From contig NZ_FOZP01000002.1 in the NCBI RefSeq assembly GCF_900116115.1, positions 208,122 to 272,121 of the forward strand: a DNA stretch of 64,000 bases, written 5' to 3'. The notes below the pieces were generated by a model. It was not told where the DNA came from. It saw only the letters and a program-made list of their open reading frames with translations, and did not search any database. Position numbers and translations under genes: made by a program. Below, piece after piece: positions 8,298 to 17,712 of this stretch; within the stretch, counting starts at the first letter, position 1; each line of letters begins with the position of its first letter. This DNA is from Lutibacter maritimus (GTDB lineage Bacteria > Bacteroidota > Bacteroidia > Flavobacteriales > Flavobacteriaceae).

Positions 8298-9551
8298 ATG
8301 ACTACTACTGGAAAAATAGAATTAATGGCTCCTGCCGGAAACTTTGAATCACTTCAAGCCGCTTTAGATAATGGCGCAGATTCAGTATATTTTGGTGTTG
8401 AGCAGTTGAACATGCGCGCAAGAGCTTCCATTAACTTTACTTTAGATGATTTACAAGAAATCTCAAAAAGATGTAAAGAAAAAAATGTTAGAACATACCT
8501 TACCTTAAATACAATTATTTATGATCACGATTTAAGCATTATAAAAACATTACTTCAAAAAGCAAAAGAAGCTGATATTACTGCGGTAATTGCCATGGAT
8601 CAAGCTGTAATTTCATCGGCAAGAGCAATTGGAATGGAAGTGCATATTTCTACTCAAATTAACATTACCAATATTGAAACGGCACGTTTTTACGCCATGT
8701 TTGCAGATACTATGGTGTTGAGTAGAGAATTAAGTTTGCGTCAGGTTAAAAAAATAACAGAACAAATTGCAAAAGAAAATATTTGTGGACCTTCTGGTAA
8801 ATTATTAGAAATTGAAATTTTTGGACATGGAGCGTTATGTATGGCAGTTTCGGGCAAGTGTTATATGAGTTTACACTCTTCAAATTCTTCAGCAAACAGA
8901 GGTGCATGCAAGCAAAATTGCAGAAAAAAATACACGGTAATTGATCAAGAAACTGGTTTTGAAATGGAACTAGATAATGAGTATATTATGTCGCCAAAAG
9001 ACTTATGTACTATTGATTTTTTAGATCAAATTGTTGATGCTGGTGTAAAAGTCCTAAAAATTGAAGGTCGAGGACGTGCTCCGGAATATGTAGCAAAAGT
9101 AATTAAATGTTACCGAGATGCTATTGATAGTATTGAGCAAGGAACCTACAGCAAAGAAAAAGTTATTTCTTGGATGTTAGAACTAGAAAAAGTATATAAT
9201 CGTGGTTTTTGGAGTGGCTATTATTTAGGTCAAAAATTAGGAGAATGGAGTAATGGATCCGGAAGCCATGCCACACAAAAGAAAGTATATGTTGGTAAAG
9301 GAATGCACTTTTTTCCAAAGGCAAATATTGGTGAATTTAAAATTGAAGCCTACGATATAAATGTTGGAGATACCATTTTAATTACCGGTCCAACAACTGG
9401 AGCAAAAGAAATGCAAATAGATCAAATGTTTGTAAATGATGTTGAAGGAAGTAGCGCTCAAAAAGGTGATTCATGTACTATTCCGTTAAATTTTAGAATA
9501 AGACCTTCTGATAAATTATATAAAATTGTTGAAAACAAAGTTGAAGCTTAA
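8298..9551 (+). CDS. U32-family peptidase-like protein (probable tRNA or rRNA hydroxylation protein)
   Basis: About 417 residues. It opens with the family hallmark ELMAPAGNFESLQAAL and a TIM-barrel-like first domain, followed by the cysteine cluster CMAVSGKC...CKQNC (about residues 180-212). That cluster can ligate a metal cofactor. U32 members of this type (YegQ/TrhP, RlhA) are now known as prephenate-dependent RNA hydroxylation enzymes rather than classical proteases; which one this is cannot be told here. The ORF could start at 8241, but a -7 promoter box lies in between and homology begins at MTTTGKIEL. The ferredoxin-like gene follows with no spacer, suggesting joint expression. Confidence 0.9.
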   Translation: MTTTGKIELMAPAGNFESLQAALDNGADSVYFGVEQLNMRARASINFTLDDLQEISKRCKEKNVRTYLTLNTIIYDHDLSIIKTLLQKAKEADITAVIAMDQAVISSARAIGMEVHISTQINITNIETARFYAMFADTMVLSRELSLRQVKKITEQIAKENICGPSGKLLEIEIFGHGALCMAVSGKCYMSLHSSNSSANRGACKQNCRKKYTVIDQETGFEMELDNEYIMSPKDLCTIDFLDQIVDAGVKVLKIEGRGRAPEYVAKVIKCYRDAIDSIEQGTYSKEKVISWMLELEKVYNRGFWSGYYLGQKLGEWSNGSGSHATQKKVYVGKGMHFFPKANIGEFKIEAYDINVGDTILITGPTTGAKEMQIDQMFVNDVEGSSAQKGDSCTIPLNFRIRPSDKLYKIVENKVEA

Positions 9552-9782
9552 ATGGTAATTATAACATTACAAAGAGCCAAATGCATTGGCTGTAATTACT
9601 GTGTAGAATTGGCTCCAGCTCAGTTTCAAATGTCTAAAAAAGATGGCAAATCGGTGTTACTTCATTCTAAAGAAAAAAAAGGATTTTTCACTATAAAATC
9701 ACCCGACGAAACTATTTTTAACGACAGCATAAAAGCCAAGGAAGCTTGCCCCGTAAAAATTATTGATGTAAAACAAACATAA
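9552..9782 (+). CDS. Single-cluster 4Fe-4S ferredoxin
   Basis: A 76-residue protein with one cluster motif: C11, C14 and C17 in CIGCNYC, and a fourth cysteine in the CP pair near residue 65. This is the pattern of a small 4Fe-4S ferredoxin. It starts directly after the U32 stop codon, so the two are translated from one message, and the ferredoxin may feed electrons to that enzyme. The partnership is inferred from position only. Confidence 0.85.
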   Translation: MVIITLQRAKCIGCNYCVELAPAQFQMSKKDGKSVLLHSKEKKGFFTIKSPDETIFNDSIKAKEACPVKIIDVKQT

Positions 9783-9895
9783 AAACCGCTTTTTATCGTT
9801 TTACAGTTCGTAATTTTAATTATATCTTTACAAATTAGTGAAGATAGTATAATTGTATTTTTCAATGTACTTAACCGTTTAAAATTTAAACATAT

Positions 9896-11386
9896 ATGAG
9901 CTGTAATAGTTGCTCTTCAGATATAAATAGTGTACCCAAAGGGTGTAAAAGTAATGGAAGTTGTGGCACAGGAGACTGTGAAAAACTTTCGGTGTTCGAT
10001 TGGTTGGCAAATATGGCTTTACCTGCAGGTCAGGAACCTATGAATATTGTTGAAGTTCGCTTTAAAAACGGGCGTAAACATTTCTATAAAAATACTGAAA
10101 ATCTACAAATTTCAATTGGCGATATTATTGCTGTAGAAGGTAATCCTGGACATGATATTGGAACTGTTTCTTTAACAGGTGAACTAATTAAAGTTCAATT
10201 AAAAAGAAAAGGAATTGCCGCTGACAGTGAAGAAATAAAAAAAATATACCGAAAAGCTACCCAAAAAGATATAGATATTTGGAACGCTGCCAGAGATAAA
10301 GAATACGACACACAATACAAAGGACGTGAAATTTTAGGTAAATTAGGACTTAAAATGAAACTTTCTGATGTTGAGTATCAAGGTGATGGAAACAAAGCTA
10401 CATTTTATTACACAGCTGATGATCGGGTAGATTTTAGGCAACTAATTAGAGATTTTGCCAGCACTTTTAATATTCGTATTGAAATGAAACAAGTTGGTTT
10501 ACGTCAAGAGGCAGCACGTTTAGGCGGTGTTGGTTCTTGTGGTAGAGAACTATGTTGTTCTACTTGGTTAACAGATTTACGTAAAGTAAATACTACAGCA
10601 GCACGTTACCAGCAATTATCATTAAATCCACAAAAATTAGCTGGACAATGTGGTAAATTAAAGTGTTGTTTAAATTACGAATTAGATACTTATGTTGATG
10701 CTTTAAAGGAATTTCCAAAACAAGATACTATTTTAAAAACCGAAAAAGGAGATGCTGTTTTTGTGAAAATGGACATTTTTAAAGGATTACTTTGGTATAC
10801 TTACAAAGAAAATAGAGCCAAATGGTATAAACTTACACTAGAACAAGTTCAGGAAATTATTTCAGCGAATAAAAAACGAGAAATAGTTGCTTCTTTAGAA
10901 GAATATGAATCTGAAATTGTTGAAGCTCAAAAGGCTGAATACGAAGATGTTGTTGGACAAGATAGTTTAACAAGATTTGATATCCCAAAATCTAGAAAAA
11001 AACGTAAAAACAAAAACAAAAAGCAGCAAAATACTGATATAAATAAACCAAATAACACTGCTAAAAATCAGGAAGCACAAACCCAAAAGCAGCAAAATCA
11101 GGGTCAGCAAAAAAAGATAAAACAAAAAGCTAATTTTAATAAAAAACCTACCGATCAAGTAACTGGTAATCAAAATTCGGAAGGAATAAACAGCAATAAA
11201 CCAAAACAAAAAAAACAACCTATTCGTAAAAAAGGTAACGGACAACAAACTCAAAAAGCACAACAAAATGCTGAAAATAAGGATGTAACCGTTCAAAACA
11301 CAACGAACAGTAAACCTAAAAATAAGAATAGAAATAAAAAAAGAAGACCTCCAAAAAAAGATGCTAACAATTCAGAAAATGTATAA
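9896..11386 (+). CDS. ricT: PSP1-domain protein, RicT-like (YaaT) with a basic low-complexity tail
   Basis: A 496-residue protein. It has a cysteine-rich N-terminus (CNSC, CKSNGSCGTGDC), a PSP1 C-terminal domain (about 115-215), and paired cysteine motifs CGRELCC (about 215) and CGKLKCC (about 251), as in iron-sulfur RicT. From about residue 365 to the end it is a K/Q/N-rich disordered tail, probably nucleic-acid-binding by charge. In Bacillus RicT forms the Ric (Y-) complex controlling RNA processing; the role in Bacteroidota is not established. It overlaps gldH by eight bases, giving the conserved flavobacterial order ricT-gldH-PBP1A. Confidence 0.85.
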   Translation: MSCNSCSSDINSVPKGCKSNGSCGTGDCEKLSVFDWLANMALPAGQEPMNIVEVRFKNGRKHFYKNTENLQISIGDIIAVEGNPGHDIGTVSLTGELIKVQLKRKGIAADSEEIKKIYRKATQKDIDIWNAARDKEYDTQYKGREILGKLGLKMKLSDVEYQGDGNKATFYYTADDRVDFRQLIRDFASTFNIRIEMKQVGLRQEAARLGGVGSCGRELCCSTWLTDLRKVNTTAARYQQLSLNPQKLAGQCGKLKCCLNYELDTYVDALKEFPKQDTILKTEKGDAVFVKMDIFKGLLWYTYKENRAKWYKLTLEQVQEIISANKKREIVASLEEYESEIVEAQKAEYEDVVGQDSLTRFDIPKSRKKRKNKNKKQQNTDINKPNNTAKNQEAQTQKQQNQGQQKKIKQKANFNKKPTDQVTGNQNSEGINSNKPKQKKQPIRKKGNGQQTQKAQQNAENKDVTVQNTTNSKPKNKNRNKKRRPPKKDANNSENV

Positions 11387-11861
11387 ACAGCTACTGCTAT
11401 TTTTGTGTTTTATATTGATTTTATCGTGTAACCAAAATAAAATTTACGATCAATATCAACCTGTAAAGAATTTGGAATGGTCTCCAAGCGCTAATTTTGA
11501 ATTTATAGTTAACAATACAGATACTATTTCAAAAAGAAATGTGTTTATAAATATAAGAAACAATAAAAGTTATGAATTTAGTTCGTTGTTTTTAATAGCA
11601 AAAATTGAGTTTCCTAGTGGTTATAAATTGGTAGATACGCTAGAATATGAAATGACTGATGCGCAAGGAAAATTTTTAGGGCAAGGTTTTTCTGATGTTA
11701 AAGAAAATAAACTCTTTTTAAGAGAAAAAGTAGTTTTATCAGAAAAAGGTGATTATAAATTTTTAATTCAACAAGCAACAAGAAGCATTAACGATATTGA
11801 AGGAAAAAATCCATTAAAAGGAATTACTGATGTTGGTTTAAGCATAGAAAAAGTTAAATAA
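11379..11861 (+). CDS. gldH: Gliding motility lipoprotein GldH
   Basis: About 160 residues. Lipoprotein signal peptide with lipobox ILSC (lipidated C17), then a beta-rich domain with the GldH pattern (YEFSSLFLIAKIEFPSG, DTLEYEMTDAQGKFLG, GDYKFLIQQATR). GldH is an envelope lipoprotein needed for flavobacterial gliding and type IX secretion. The frame can be read from an ATG at 11361, but the ATG at 11379 places the signal peptide correctly and gives an eight-base overlap with ricT. It overlaps the PBP gene through TAATG. Identification rests on sequence pattern and the conserved neighbourhood. Confidence 0.88.
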   Translation: MYKQLLLFLCFILILSCNQNKIYDQYQPVKNLEWSPSANFEFIVNNTDTISKRNVFINIRNNKSYEFSSLFLIAKIEFPSGYKLVDTLEYEMTDAQGKFLGQGFSDVKENKLFLREKVVLSEKGDYKFLIQQATRSINDIEGKNPLKGITDVGLSIEKVK

Positions 11862-14149
11862 TGGCAAAAAATAATACGGCTGCACCAAATTTTTCAAAAT
11901 ACATTAAATGGTTTTGGATCAGCATTTTATCAGGTATAATTGTACTAATACTACTATTTTTATTAGCTTCATGGGGCGTTTTTGGTCCGCTTCCAACTTT
12001 TGAAGAATTAGAAAATCCAGAAAACAATTTAGCTACAGAAGTTATTTCTATTGATGGAAAAACCTTAGGTAAATATGCTTTTGAAAACAGAACACCTATT
12101 AAATTTAAAGATTTAAACCAAAACATTGTAAATGCACTAATTGCAACAGAAGATGAACGTTTTTACGAACATTCTGGGATTGATGTAAAAGCATCTGTTA
12201 GAGCAGTTGCAATGTTAGGAAAAGATGGTGGAGGAAGTACCATAACCCAACAATTAGCCAAGTTACTTTTTCATGGAGAAGGGTCAAAAAATTTACCTGA
12301 ACGTATTCTTCAAAAAGTAAAAGAATATGTAATTGCGGTAAAATTAGAACGCCAATACACCAAACAAGAAATTTTAACAATGTACTTAAACAAGTACGAT
12401 TTTATAAACTTGGCAGTTGGAATTCGTTCTGCATCACGTATTTATTTTGGAAAAGAACCTATTGATTTATCTGTAAAGGAATCTGCAATGCTGGTTGGAA
12501 TGTTAAAAAATGCTTCTTATTACAATCCATTAAGAAGAGAAGAGTTAGTACTAAATCGTAGAAACACGGTTTTGGGTCAAATGTATAAGAATGATTTTAT
12601 AACCAAGGCCGAAAGAGATTCACTGCAAAGCACACCGCTTAGTTTAAATGTGAATAGAGAAAGTCATAGCGATGGTTACGCAACGTATTTTAGAGAGTAC
12701 TTAAGAGATTTTATGAGAACTTGGATAAAAGAACATCCAAAACCTGATGGTACAGAATATAACTTACACAGAGATGGTTTAAAAATTTATGTCACCTTAG
12801 ATTCTCGTATGCAAAAATACGCTGAAGAAGCCATGGCTGAACATATGGCTAATTTGCAACGTGTATTTAATAAAGAACAAAAGAAAAATAAAAAAGCACC
12901 TTTTTATGATTTAGATAAAACTCAAATTGAATCAACTATTCTTCAAGCTATGAAACGCTCAAATAGATGGATTCGAATGAAAAGTAATGGTGCCTCAGAA
13001 GATGAAATTTTAAAATCTTTTGATGAAAAAACCGATATGCGAGTTTTTAATTGGAAAGGAGAATTAGACACAATCATGTCTCCAAAAGACTCCATTTTTT
13101 ATTACAAACAAATTCTAAGAGCAGGTTTATTCTCTGTTGAGCCACAAACTGGTCATGTAAAAGCTTGGGTTGGCGGAATCAACTACAAACATTTTCAATT
13201 TGATGCCGTAAAACAGCAAAAACGCCAAGTGGGTTCTACTTTTAAACCATTTGTTTATGCAACTGCAATAAATCAGTTAAACCTATCTCCTTGTGAAAAA
13301 TTTCCTAATATTCCATATACTATTTTAAAAGAAAAATATGATATGCCTGAAGATTGGACCCCAAAAAATTCTGACAATAAATATGGCGGTGAATTAACAT
13401 TAAAACAAGCTTTGGCTAATTCTGTTAACGTTATTACTGCAAAGTTAATTGATATGGTAAATCCTAAAAATGTGGTAACATTAGCAAAAAGCGCAGGTAT
13501 TGATAGTGAAATACCTGAAGTTCCTTCAATTGCACTTGGTTCGGTAGATTTATCATTATTTGAAATGGTTGGAGCTTACTCTACGTTTGCAAATAAAGGC
13601 TTACGAATTGAACCAATGATGATTTTAAAAATTGAAGATAAAAACGGAACTGTTTTAGAGCAATTTATTCCAAATTCAAAAGAGGTTTTAAGTGAAGAAT
13701 CCGCATATGTTATTACCAATTTGTTACAAGGTGTAACCGAAGGCGGATCAGGTATTCGTTTAAGAACAAGTGGAGGTTCTTATCCAGATAATGTAGTAAC
13801 TGGTTACCCTTATAAATTTACAAATCCTATTGCAGGTAAAACAGGAACAACTCAAAATCAATCTGATGGATGGTTTATGGGAATTGTTCCAAATTTGGCA
13901 ACCGGTGTTTGGGTAGGCGGAGAAGACAGAGCAACACACTTTAGAGGAATTACATTTGGACAAGGAGCAACAATGGCGTTACCTATTTGGGCTTTATATT
14001 ATAAAAAAATGTATGCTGATTCAACTTTAACTGTAAGTAAAGATGCTTTTGAAAAACCTGAAAAATTAACCATTAATATTGATTGCTCTAAAGAAAACCT
14101 TGATAAAGATAATTTATTAAATTCTTCGGAAGAAGTACCTGAATTTTAA
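11861..14149 (+). CDS. Bifunctional penicillin-binding protein 1A-like
   Basis: A 762-residue class A PBP that polymerises glycan strands and cross-links peptides at the outer face of the inner membrane. A cytoplasmic tail and one membrane helix (about 18-38) are followed by a glycosyltransferase-51 domain with catalytic E97 in EDERFYEH and GGSTITQQL (124-132). The transpeptidase domain has S459-T-F-K462, S521-V-N and K660-T-G. All catalytic motifs are intact and the length is normal. It follows gldH with a one-base overlap. Confidence 0.95.
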   Translation: MAKNNTAAPNFSKYIKWFWISILSGIIVLILLFLLASWGVFGPLPTFEELENPENNLATEVISIDGKTLGKYAFENRTPIKFKDLNQNIVNALIATEDERFYEHSGIDVKASVRAVAMLGKDGGGSTITQQLAKLLFHGEGSKNLPERILQKVKEYVIAVKLERQYTKQEILTMYLNKYDFINLAVGIRSASRIYFGKEPIDLSVKESAMLVGMLKNASYYNPLRREELVLNRRNTVLGQMYKNDFITKAERDSLQSTPLSLNVNRESHSDGYATYFREYLRDFMRTWIKEHPKPDGTEYNLHRDGLKIYVTLDSRMQKYAEEAMAEHMANLQRVFNKEQKKNKKAPFYDLDKTQIESTILQAMKRSNRWIRMKSNGASEDEILKSFDEKTDMRVFNWKGELDTIMSPKDSIFYYKQILRAGLFSVEPQTGHVKAWVGGINYKHFQFDAVKQQKRQVGSTFKPFVYATAINQLNLSPCEKFPNIPYTILKEKYDMPEDWTPKNSDNKYGGELTLKQALANSVNVITAKLIDMVNPKNVVTLAKSAGIDSEIPEVPSIALGSVDLSLFEMVGAYSTFANKGLRIEPMMILKIEDKNGTVLEQFIPNSKEVLSEESAYVITNLLQGVTEGGSGIRLRTSGGSYPDNVVTGYPYKFTNPIAGKTGTTQNQSDGWFMGIVPNLATGVWVGGEDRATHFRGITFGQGATMALPIWALYYKKMYADSTLTVSKDAFEKPEKLTINIDCSKENLDKDNLLNSSEEVPEF

Positions 14150-14154
14150 TGTAA

Positions 14155-15975
14155 ATGAGTATTGTACCTGTTTGGAAACCATCAAAAGAAACTATTGAAC
14201 AAAGCAACATTTTTAAAATGATGCAAAAAAAAGGTTTTGATAAATATCAAGACTTTTGGAAATGGTCTGTTGCTAATAAAGAAGATTTTTGGGCAAGTAC
14301 AGTAAAAAATTTAAACATACAATTAGTTGAAAATTACACTTCAATTGTTGATATTTCAAAAGGTGTAGAAAATGCCGAATGGTTAAAAAATGCCAAATTA
14401 AATATTGTTGATTCTTGTTTTCAAAATGATGATGATGCTATTGCTATTATTTTTCAAGAATCGGGAAAAGAACTTCAAAAAGTAAGTCAAAAACAACTGC
14501 TTGAACTTGTAAATAAAATTGCCAACGGCCTCATAAATTTAGGCTTAAAAGTTGGTGACAGCATTGCTATTGATATGCCAATGACCTTGGAAGCAGTTGC
14601 TATTTACCTTGCCGGAATTAAAGCTGGAATGCCAATCGTTACCATTGCCGACAGTTTTACACCAAACGAAATAGAAGTTCGTTTAAAAATTACCGAACCA
14701 AAAATTATTTTTACACAAGATGTGCTTCATAGAGCTGGCAAAGAAATTCCTCTATATAAAAAAGTAGTTGCTTCAAATGCGCCAAAGGCAATTGTTTTAA
14801 AATCATCAAAAGAAAATATTGAACTAAGAAATGAAGATTTATTTTGGGATGCTTTTTTAAGTTCAAAAACAGAATTTAAAACTGTAATTCAAAAGCCTGA
14901 CGACATTATTACTATTTTGTTTTCTTCAGGCACAACAGGTGATCCAAAAGCTATTCCTTGGACACATACAACTCCCATAAAAAGCGCTAGTGACGGTTAT
15001 TATCATCAAGATATTCATAAAAATGATGTGGTTTGCTGGCCTACAAATTTAGGTTGGATGATGGGGCCTTGGCTTGTTTTTGCAACATTAATAAATAAAG
15101 CAACCATTGCTTTGTATTATGATATGCCCACTGGAAATGGTTTTGGAGAATTTATTCAAAATACAAAAGTAACCATGTTAGGTGTTATACCAAGTTTTGT
15201 AAAATATTGGAAAACATCAAAAAATATGGAAAAGTACCATTGGAATTCTATAAAGTGTTTTAGTTCTACTGGTGAAGTTTCAAATGCAGATGAAATGAAT
15301 TATTTAATGCAATTAGCAAATAACAAACCAGTTATTGAGTATTGTGGAGGAACCGAAATTGGTGGTGGCTATGTTACAAGTACTGTTGTTCAGCCAAATA
15401 TTGCAAGTACATTTTCTACCCAAGCTTTAGGTGGAGAATTTGTTTTGTTAAACGATAATCACAATAAATGTTCAAAAGGAGAGTTATTTTTAATTCCACC
15501 TATTATGGGATTATCTAACACACTTTTAAACAGAGATCATTATAAAGTGTATTATAAAGGAACACCAACTTTTGAAGGTAAATTATTAAGAAGACATGGC
15601 GATGAATTAGAAGAATTAGAAAACGGATATTATAAAGCGCAAGGAAGAGTTGATGACGCAATGAATTTAGGTGGTATAAAAGTAAGTTCTGTTCAAATTG
15701 AAAGGGTTTTAAATTCATTAGAATTTATTAAAGAATCAGCAGCAATTGCTGCTTCGCCTGAAAATGGTGGTCCAAGTTTATTGGTAATTTTTTATGTAGA
15801 AAACCCTTCACATTTAATTGAAAACCAACGCTTACAACAAGCCATAAATTGTGTGAAAGAAAAACTAAATCCGCTATTTAAAGTGCATGATTTAGTGAAA
15901 ATTGAAGCGTTGCCAAGAACAGCTTCAAACAAAGTAATGAGACGAAGTTTAAGAGATTTATACGAAAGTAAATGA
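14155..15975 (+). CDS. AMP-dependent acyl-CoA synthetase (acetoacetyl-CoA synthetase / AAE17-18-like)
   Basis: A 606-residue ANL-superfamily ligase that forms an acyl-adenylate and then an acyl-CoA. The P-loop SSGTTGDPKA is at 257-266, the acidic motif GGTEIGGG lies around residue 400, and the hinge and lysine region (AQGRVDDAMN, ASNKVMRR) is near the C-terminus. The N-terminal extension and motifs resemble the acetoacetyl-CoA synthetase/AAE17-18 branch. The substrate is not determinable. It sits five bases after the PBP gene and overlaps xth by four, an unrelated function in the same operon-like run. Confidence 0.85.
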   Translation: MSIVPVWKPSKETIEQSNIFKMMQKKGFDKYQDFWKWSVANKEDFWASTVKNLNIQLVENYTSIVDISKGVENAEWLKNAKLNIVDSCFQNDDDAIAIIFQESGKELQKVSQKQLLELVNKIANGLINLGLKVGDSIAIDMPMTLEAVAIYLAGIKAGMPIVTIADSFTPNEIEVRLKITEPKIIFTQDVLHRAGKEIPLYKKVVASNAPKAIVLKSSKENIELRNEDLFWDAFLSSKTEFKTVIQKPDDIITILFSSGTTGDPKAIPWTHTTPIKSASDGYYHQDIHKNDVVCWPTNLGWMMGPWLVFATLINKATIALYYDMPTGNGFGEFIQNTKVTMLGVIPSFVKYWKTSKNMEKYHWNSIKCFSSTGEVSNADEMNYLMQLANNKPVIEYCGGTEIGGGYVTSTVVQPNIASTFSTQALGGEFVLLNDNHNKCSKGELFLIPPIMGLSNTLLNRDHYKVYYKGTPTFEGKLLRRHGDELEELENGYYKAQGRVDDAMNLGGIKVSSVQIERVLNSLEFIKESAAIAASPENGGPSLLVIFYVENPSHLIENQRLQQAINCVKEKLNPLFKVHDLVKIEALPRTASNKVMRRSLRDLYESK

Positions 15976-16733
15976 AAATAATATCATACAATGTAAACGG
16001 AATTAGAGCGGCATTAAATAAAGGTTTTTTAGATTGGTTACAAGCTGCAAATCCTGATGTAATTTGTATACAAGAAACCAAAGCGCATAAAGAACAATTG
16101 GATTTAAGTTTGTTTGAAAATGCTGGGTATCCTTATCACTATTGGTTTTCAGCACAAAAAAAAGGCTATAGCAGCGTTGCTGTTTTGTCTAAAATAAAAC
16201 CAAATCATGTAGAATATGGCACCGGAATTGAAACAATGGATTTTGAAGGTAGAAATTTACGGTTAGATTTTGATGATTTATCTATAATGAGTTTGTATTT
16301 ACCATCTGGAACAAATGATGATAGGCTTGATTTTAAGTTAAACTATATGGCTGAATTTCAAGAATATATAAAGGAATTAACAAAAAAAATACCTAACATT
16401 GTTATCTCTGGCGATTATAATATTTGTCATACAGAAATTGATATTCATAACCCAAAACAAAATCAGAATACTTCAGGTTTTTTGCCTGTAGAACGCAATT
16501 GGTTAGGACAATTTATTGAAAGCGGTTTTATAGATTCTTTTCGATATTTAAATAAAGAACCACACAATTATACTTGGTGGAGCTATAGAGCTAATGCTAG
16601 AAATAATAATAAAGGTTGGCGAATAGATTATCATATGGTAAGTGAACCTTTAAAAGATAGAATTAAAAGAGCCTATATTTTGCCAGAGGCAAAACATTCG
16701 GATCATTGTCCAATAGTAGTAGAAATAGAATAA
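15972..16733 (+). CDS. xth: Exodeoxyribonuclease III
   Basis: A 253-residue AP endonuclease/3'-exonuclease of the ExoIII family, acting in base-excision repair. The metal ligand E35 is in IQETKA, the SGDYNICH motif is near 146 and the terminal catalytic pair D244-H245 is in HSDHCP. Length and motifs are complete. The start overlaps the stop of the acyl-CoA synthetase gene through ATGA. Confidence 0.95.
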   Translation: MKIISYNVNGIRAALNKGFLDWLQAANPDVICIQETKAHKEQLDLSLFENAGYPYHYWFSAQKKGYSSVAVLSKIKPNHVEYGTGIETMDFEGRNLRLDFDDLSIMSLYLPSGTNDDRLDFKLNYMAEFQEYIKELTKKIPNIVISGDYNICHTEIDIHNPKQNQNTSGFLPVERNWLGQFIESGFIDSFRYLNKEPHNYTWWSYRANARNNNKGWRIDYHMVSEPLKDRIKRAYILPEAKHSDHCPIVVEIE

Positions 16734-16758
16734 TTAAAAATATATAAAGCAGAAAAGT

Positions 16759-17712
16759 ATGTTAAAAAAAATAGCATTTTTAGTAGTTATTACACTTTCA
16801 GTAACTTCTTGTGTAAGTAAAAAAGTGTATCAAGAATTGGAATCTAAATTTAATAATTTACGTTCTTCAAATTTAGAATTGTTAAAAGAAAAAGACGAAT
16901 TATTAGCATCAAAAAAAGCGTTAGAAGCTAATTTAGAAAGTCTTAAAAATGATTATGCTGCTTTAAAAAACAAAAAATTAATTTTAGAAAACGAATTTTC
17001 ATCGCTTCAAACTAAACATAAAAATTTAGAAGAATCATACGATGCGCTTTCTACCCAAAGTTCAAAAAAATTAGCAGAACAAGCTCAAAAAAATCAAGAA
17101 TTATTGGCTGAATTAGAAGCGAAAGAATTAAAATTAGCTGCTGAAAATAGCCGATTAGAAAAACTTCAAAAAGAATTAAAACAACGTTCTGAACAAATTG
17201 ATGAATTGGAAAGTTTAATTAATGCAAAAGAAGCACAAATGCAGCAATTAAAAAATGCAATTTCTAATGCATTGCATAATTTTGAAGGTAAAGGTTTAAC
17301 GGTAGTTCATAAAAATGGAAAAATTTACGTTTCTATGGAAAACAAATTGTTATTTAACTCTGGCAGTTGGGCAGTTGGTGTAGAAGGTAAAAAAGCTGTT
17401 GAACAATTGGCTAACGTATTAGCTGAAAATAAAGATATAAATGTGTTAATTGAAGGACATACGGATGATGTTCCTTATACCGGTTCAACTATTATTGATA
17501 ACTGGGATTTATCTGTAAAACGTGCAACTGCAATTGTTAGAATTTTAGAAAATAAAGGTGTTGATCCAACACAAATTACTGCAGCTGGAAGAAGTAAATT
17601 TGTACCAGTTGATACAAATAAAACAGCAGAAGGTAAAGCTAAAAATAGAAGAATTGAAATTATTTTGGCACCCAACTTAGATCAAATTTCGAAACTTTTA
17701 AAAGAGGAGTAA
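16759..17712 (+). CDS. OmpA-family outer-membrane lipoprotein with coiled coil
   Basis: A 317-residue envelope protein. The lipobox SVTSC lipidates C18. A long K/E/L-rich coiled coil covers about 22-175, and a C-terminal OmpA-like peptidoglycan-binding domain follows (LIEGHTDDVPYTG from about 231, NRRIEI near the end). It probably tethers the outer membrane to peptidoglycan. The next gene, a LysM transglycosylase, starts directly at its stop, so the two wall-related proteins are made together. Confidence 0.92.
   Translation: MLKKIAFLVVITLSVTSCVSKKVYQELESKFNNLRSSNLELLKEKDELLASKKALEANLESLKNDYAALKNKKLILENEFSSLQTKHKNLEESYDALSTQSSKKLAEQAQKNQELLAELEAKELKLAAENSRLEKLQKELKQRSEQIDELESLINAKEAQMQQLKNAISNALHNFEGKGLTVVHKNGKIYVSMENKLLFNSGSWAVGVEGKKAVEQLANVLAENKDINVLIEGHTDDVPYTGSTIIDNWDLSVKRATAIVRILENKGVDPTQITAAGRSKFVPVDTNKTAEGKAKNRRIEIILAPNLDQISKLLKEE

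Noticed and set aside
10967-11296. Minus-strand frame of 109 residues, very hydrophobic (F/L-rich)
   Set aside because: It is the reverse complement of the K/Q/N-rich tail of ricT; complementing AAA and CAA codons yields a false F/L-rich membrane-like peptide.
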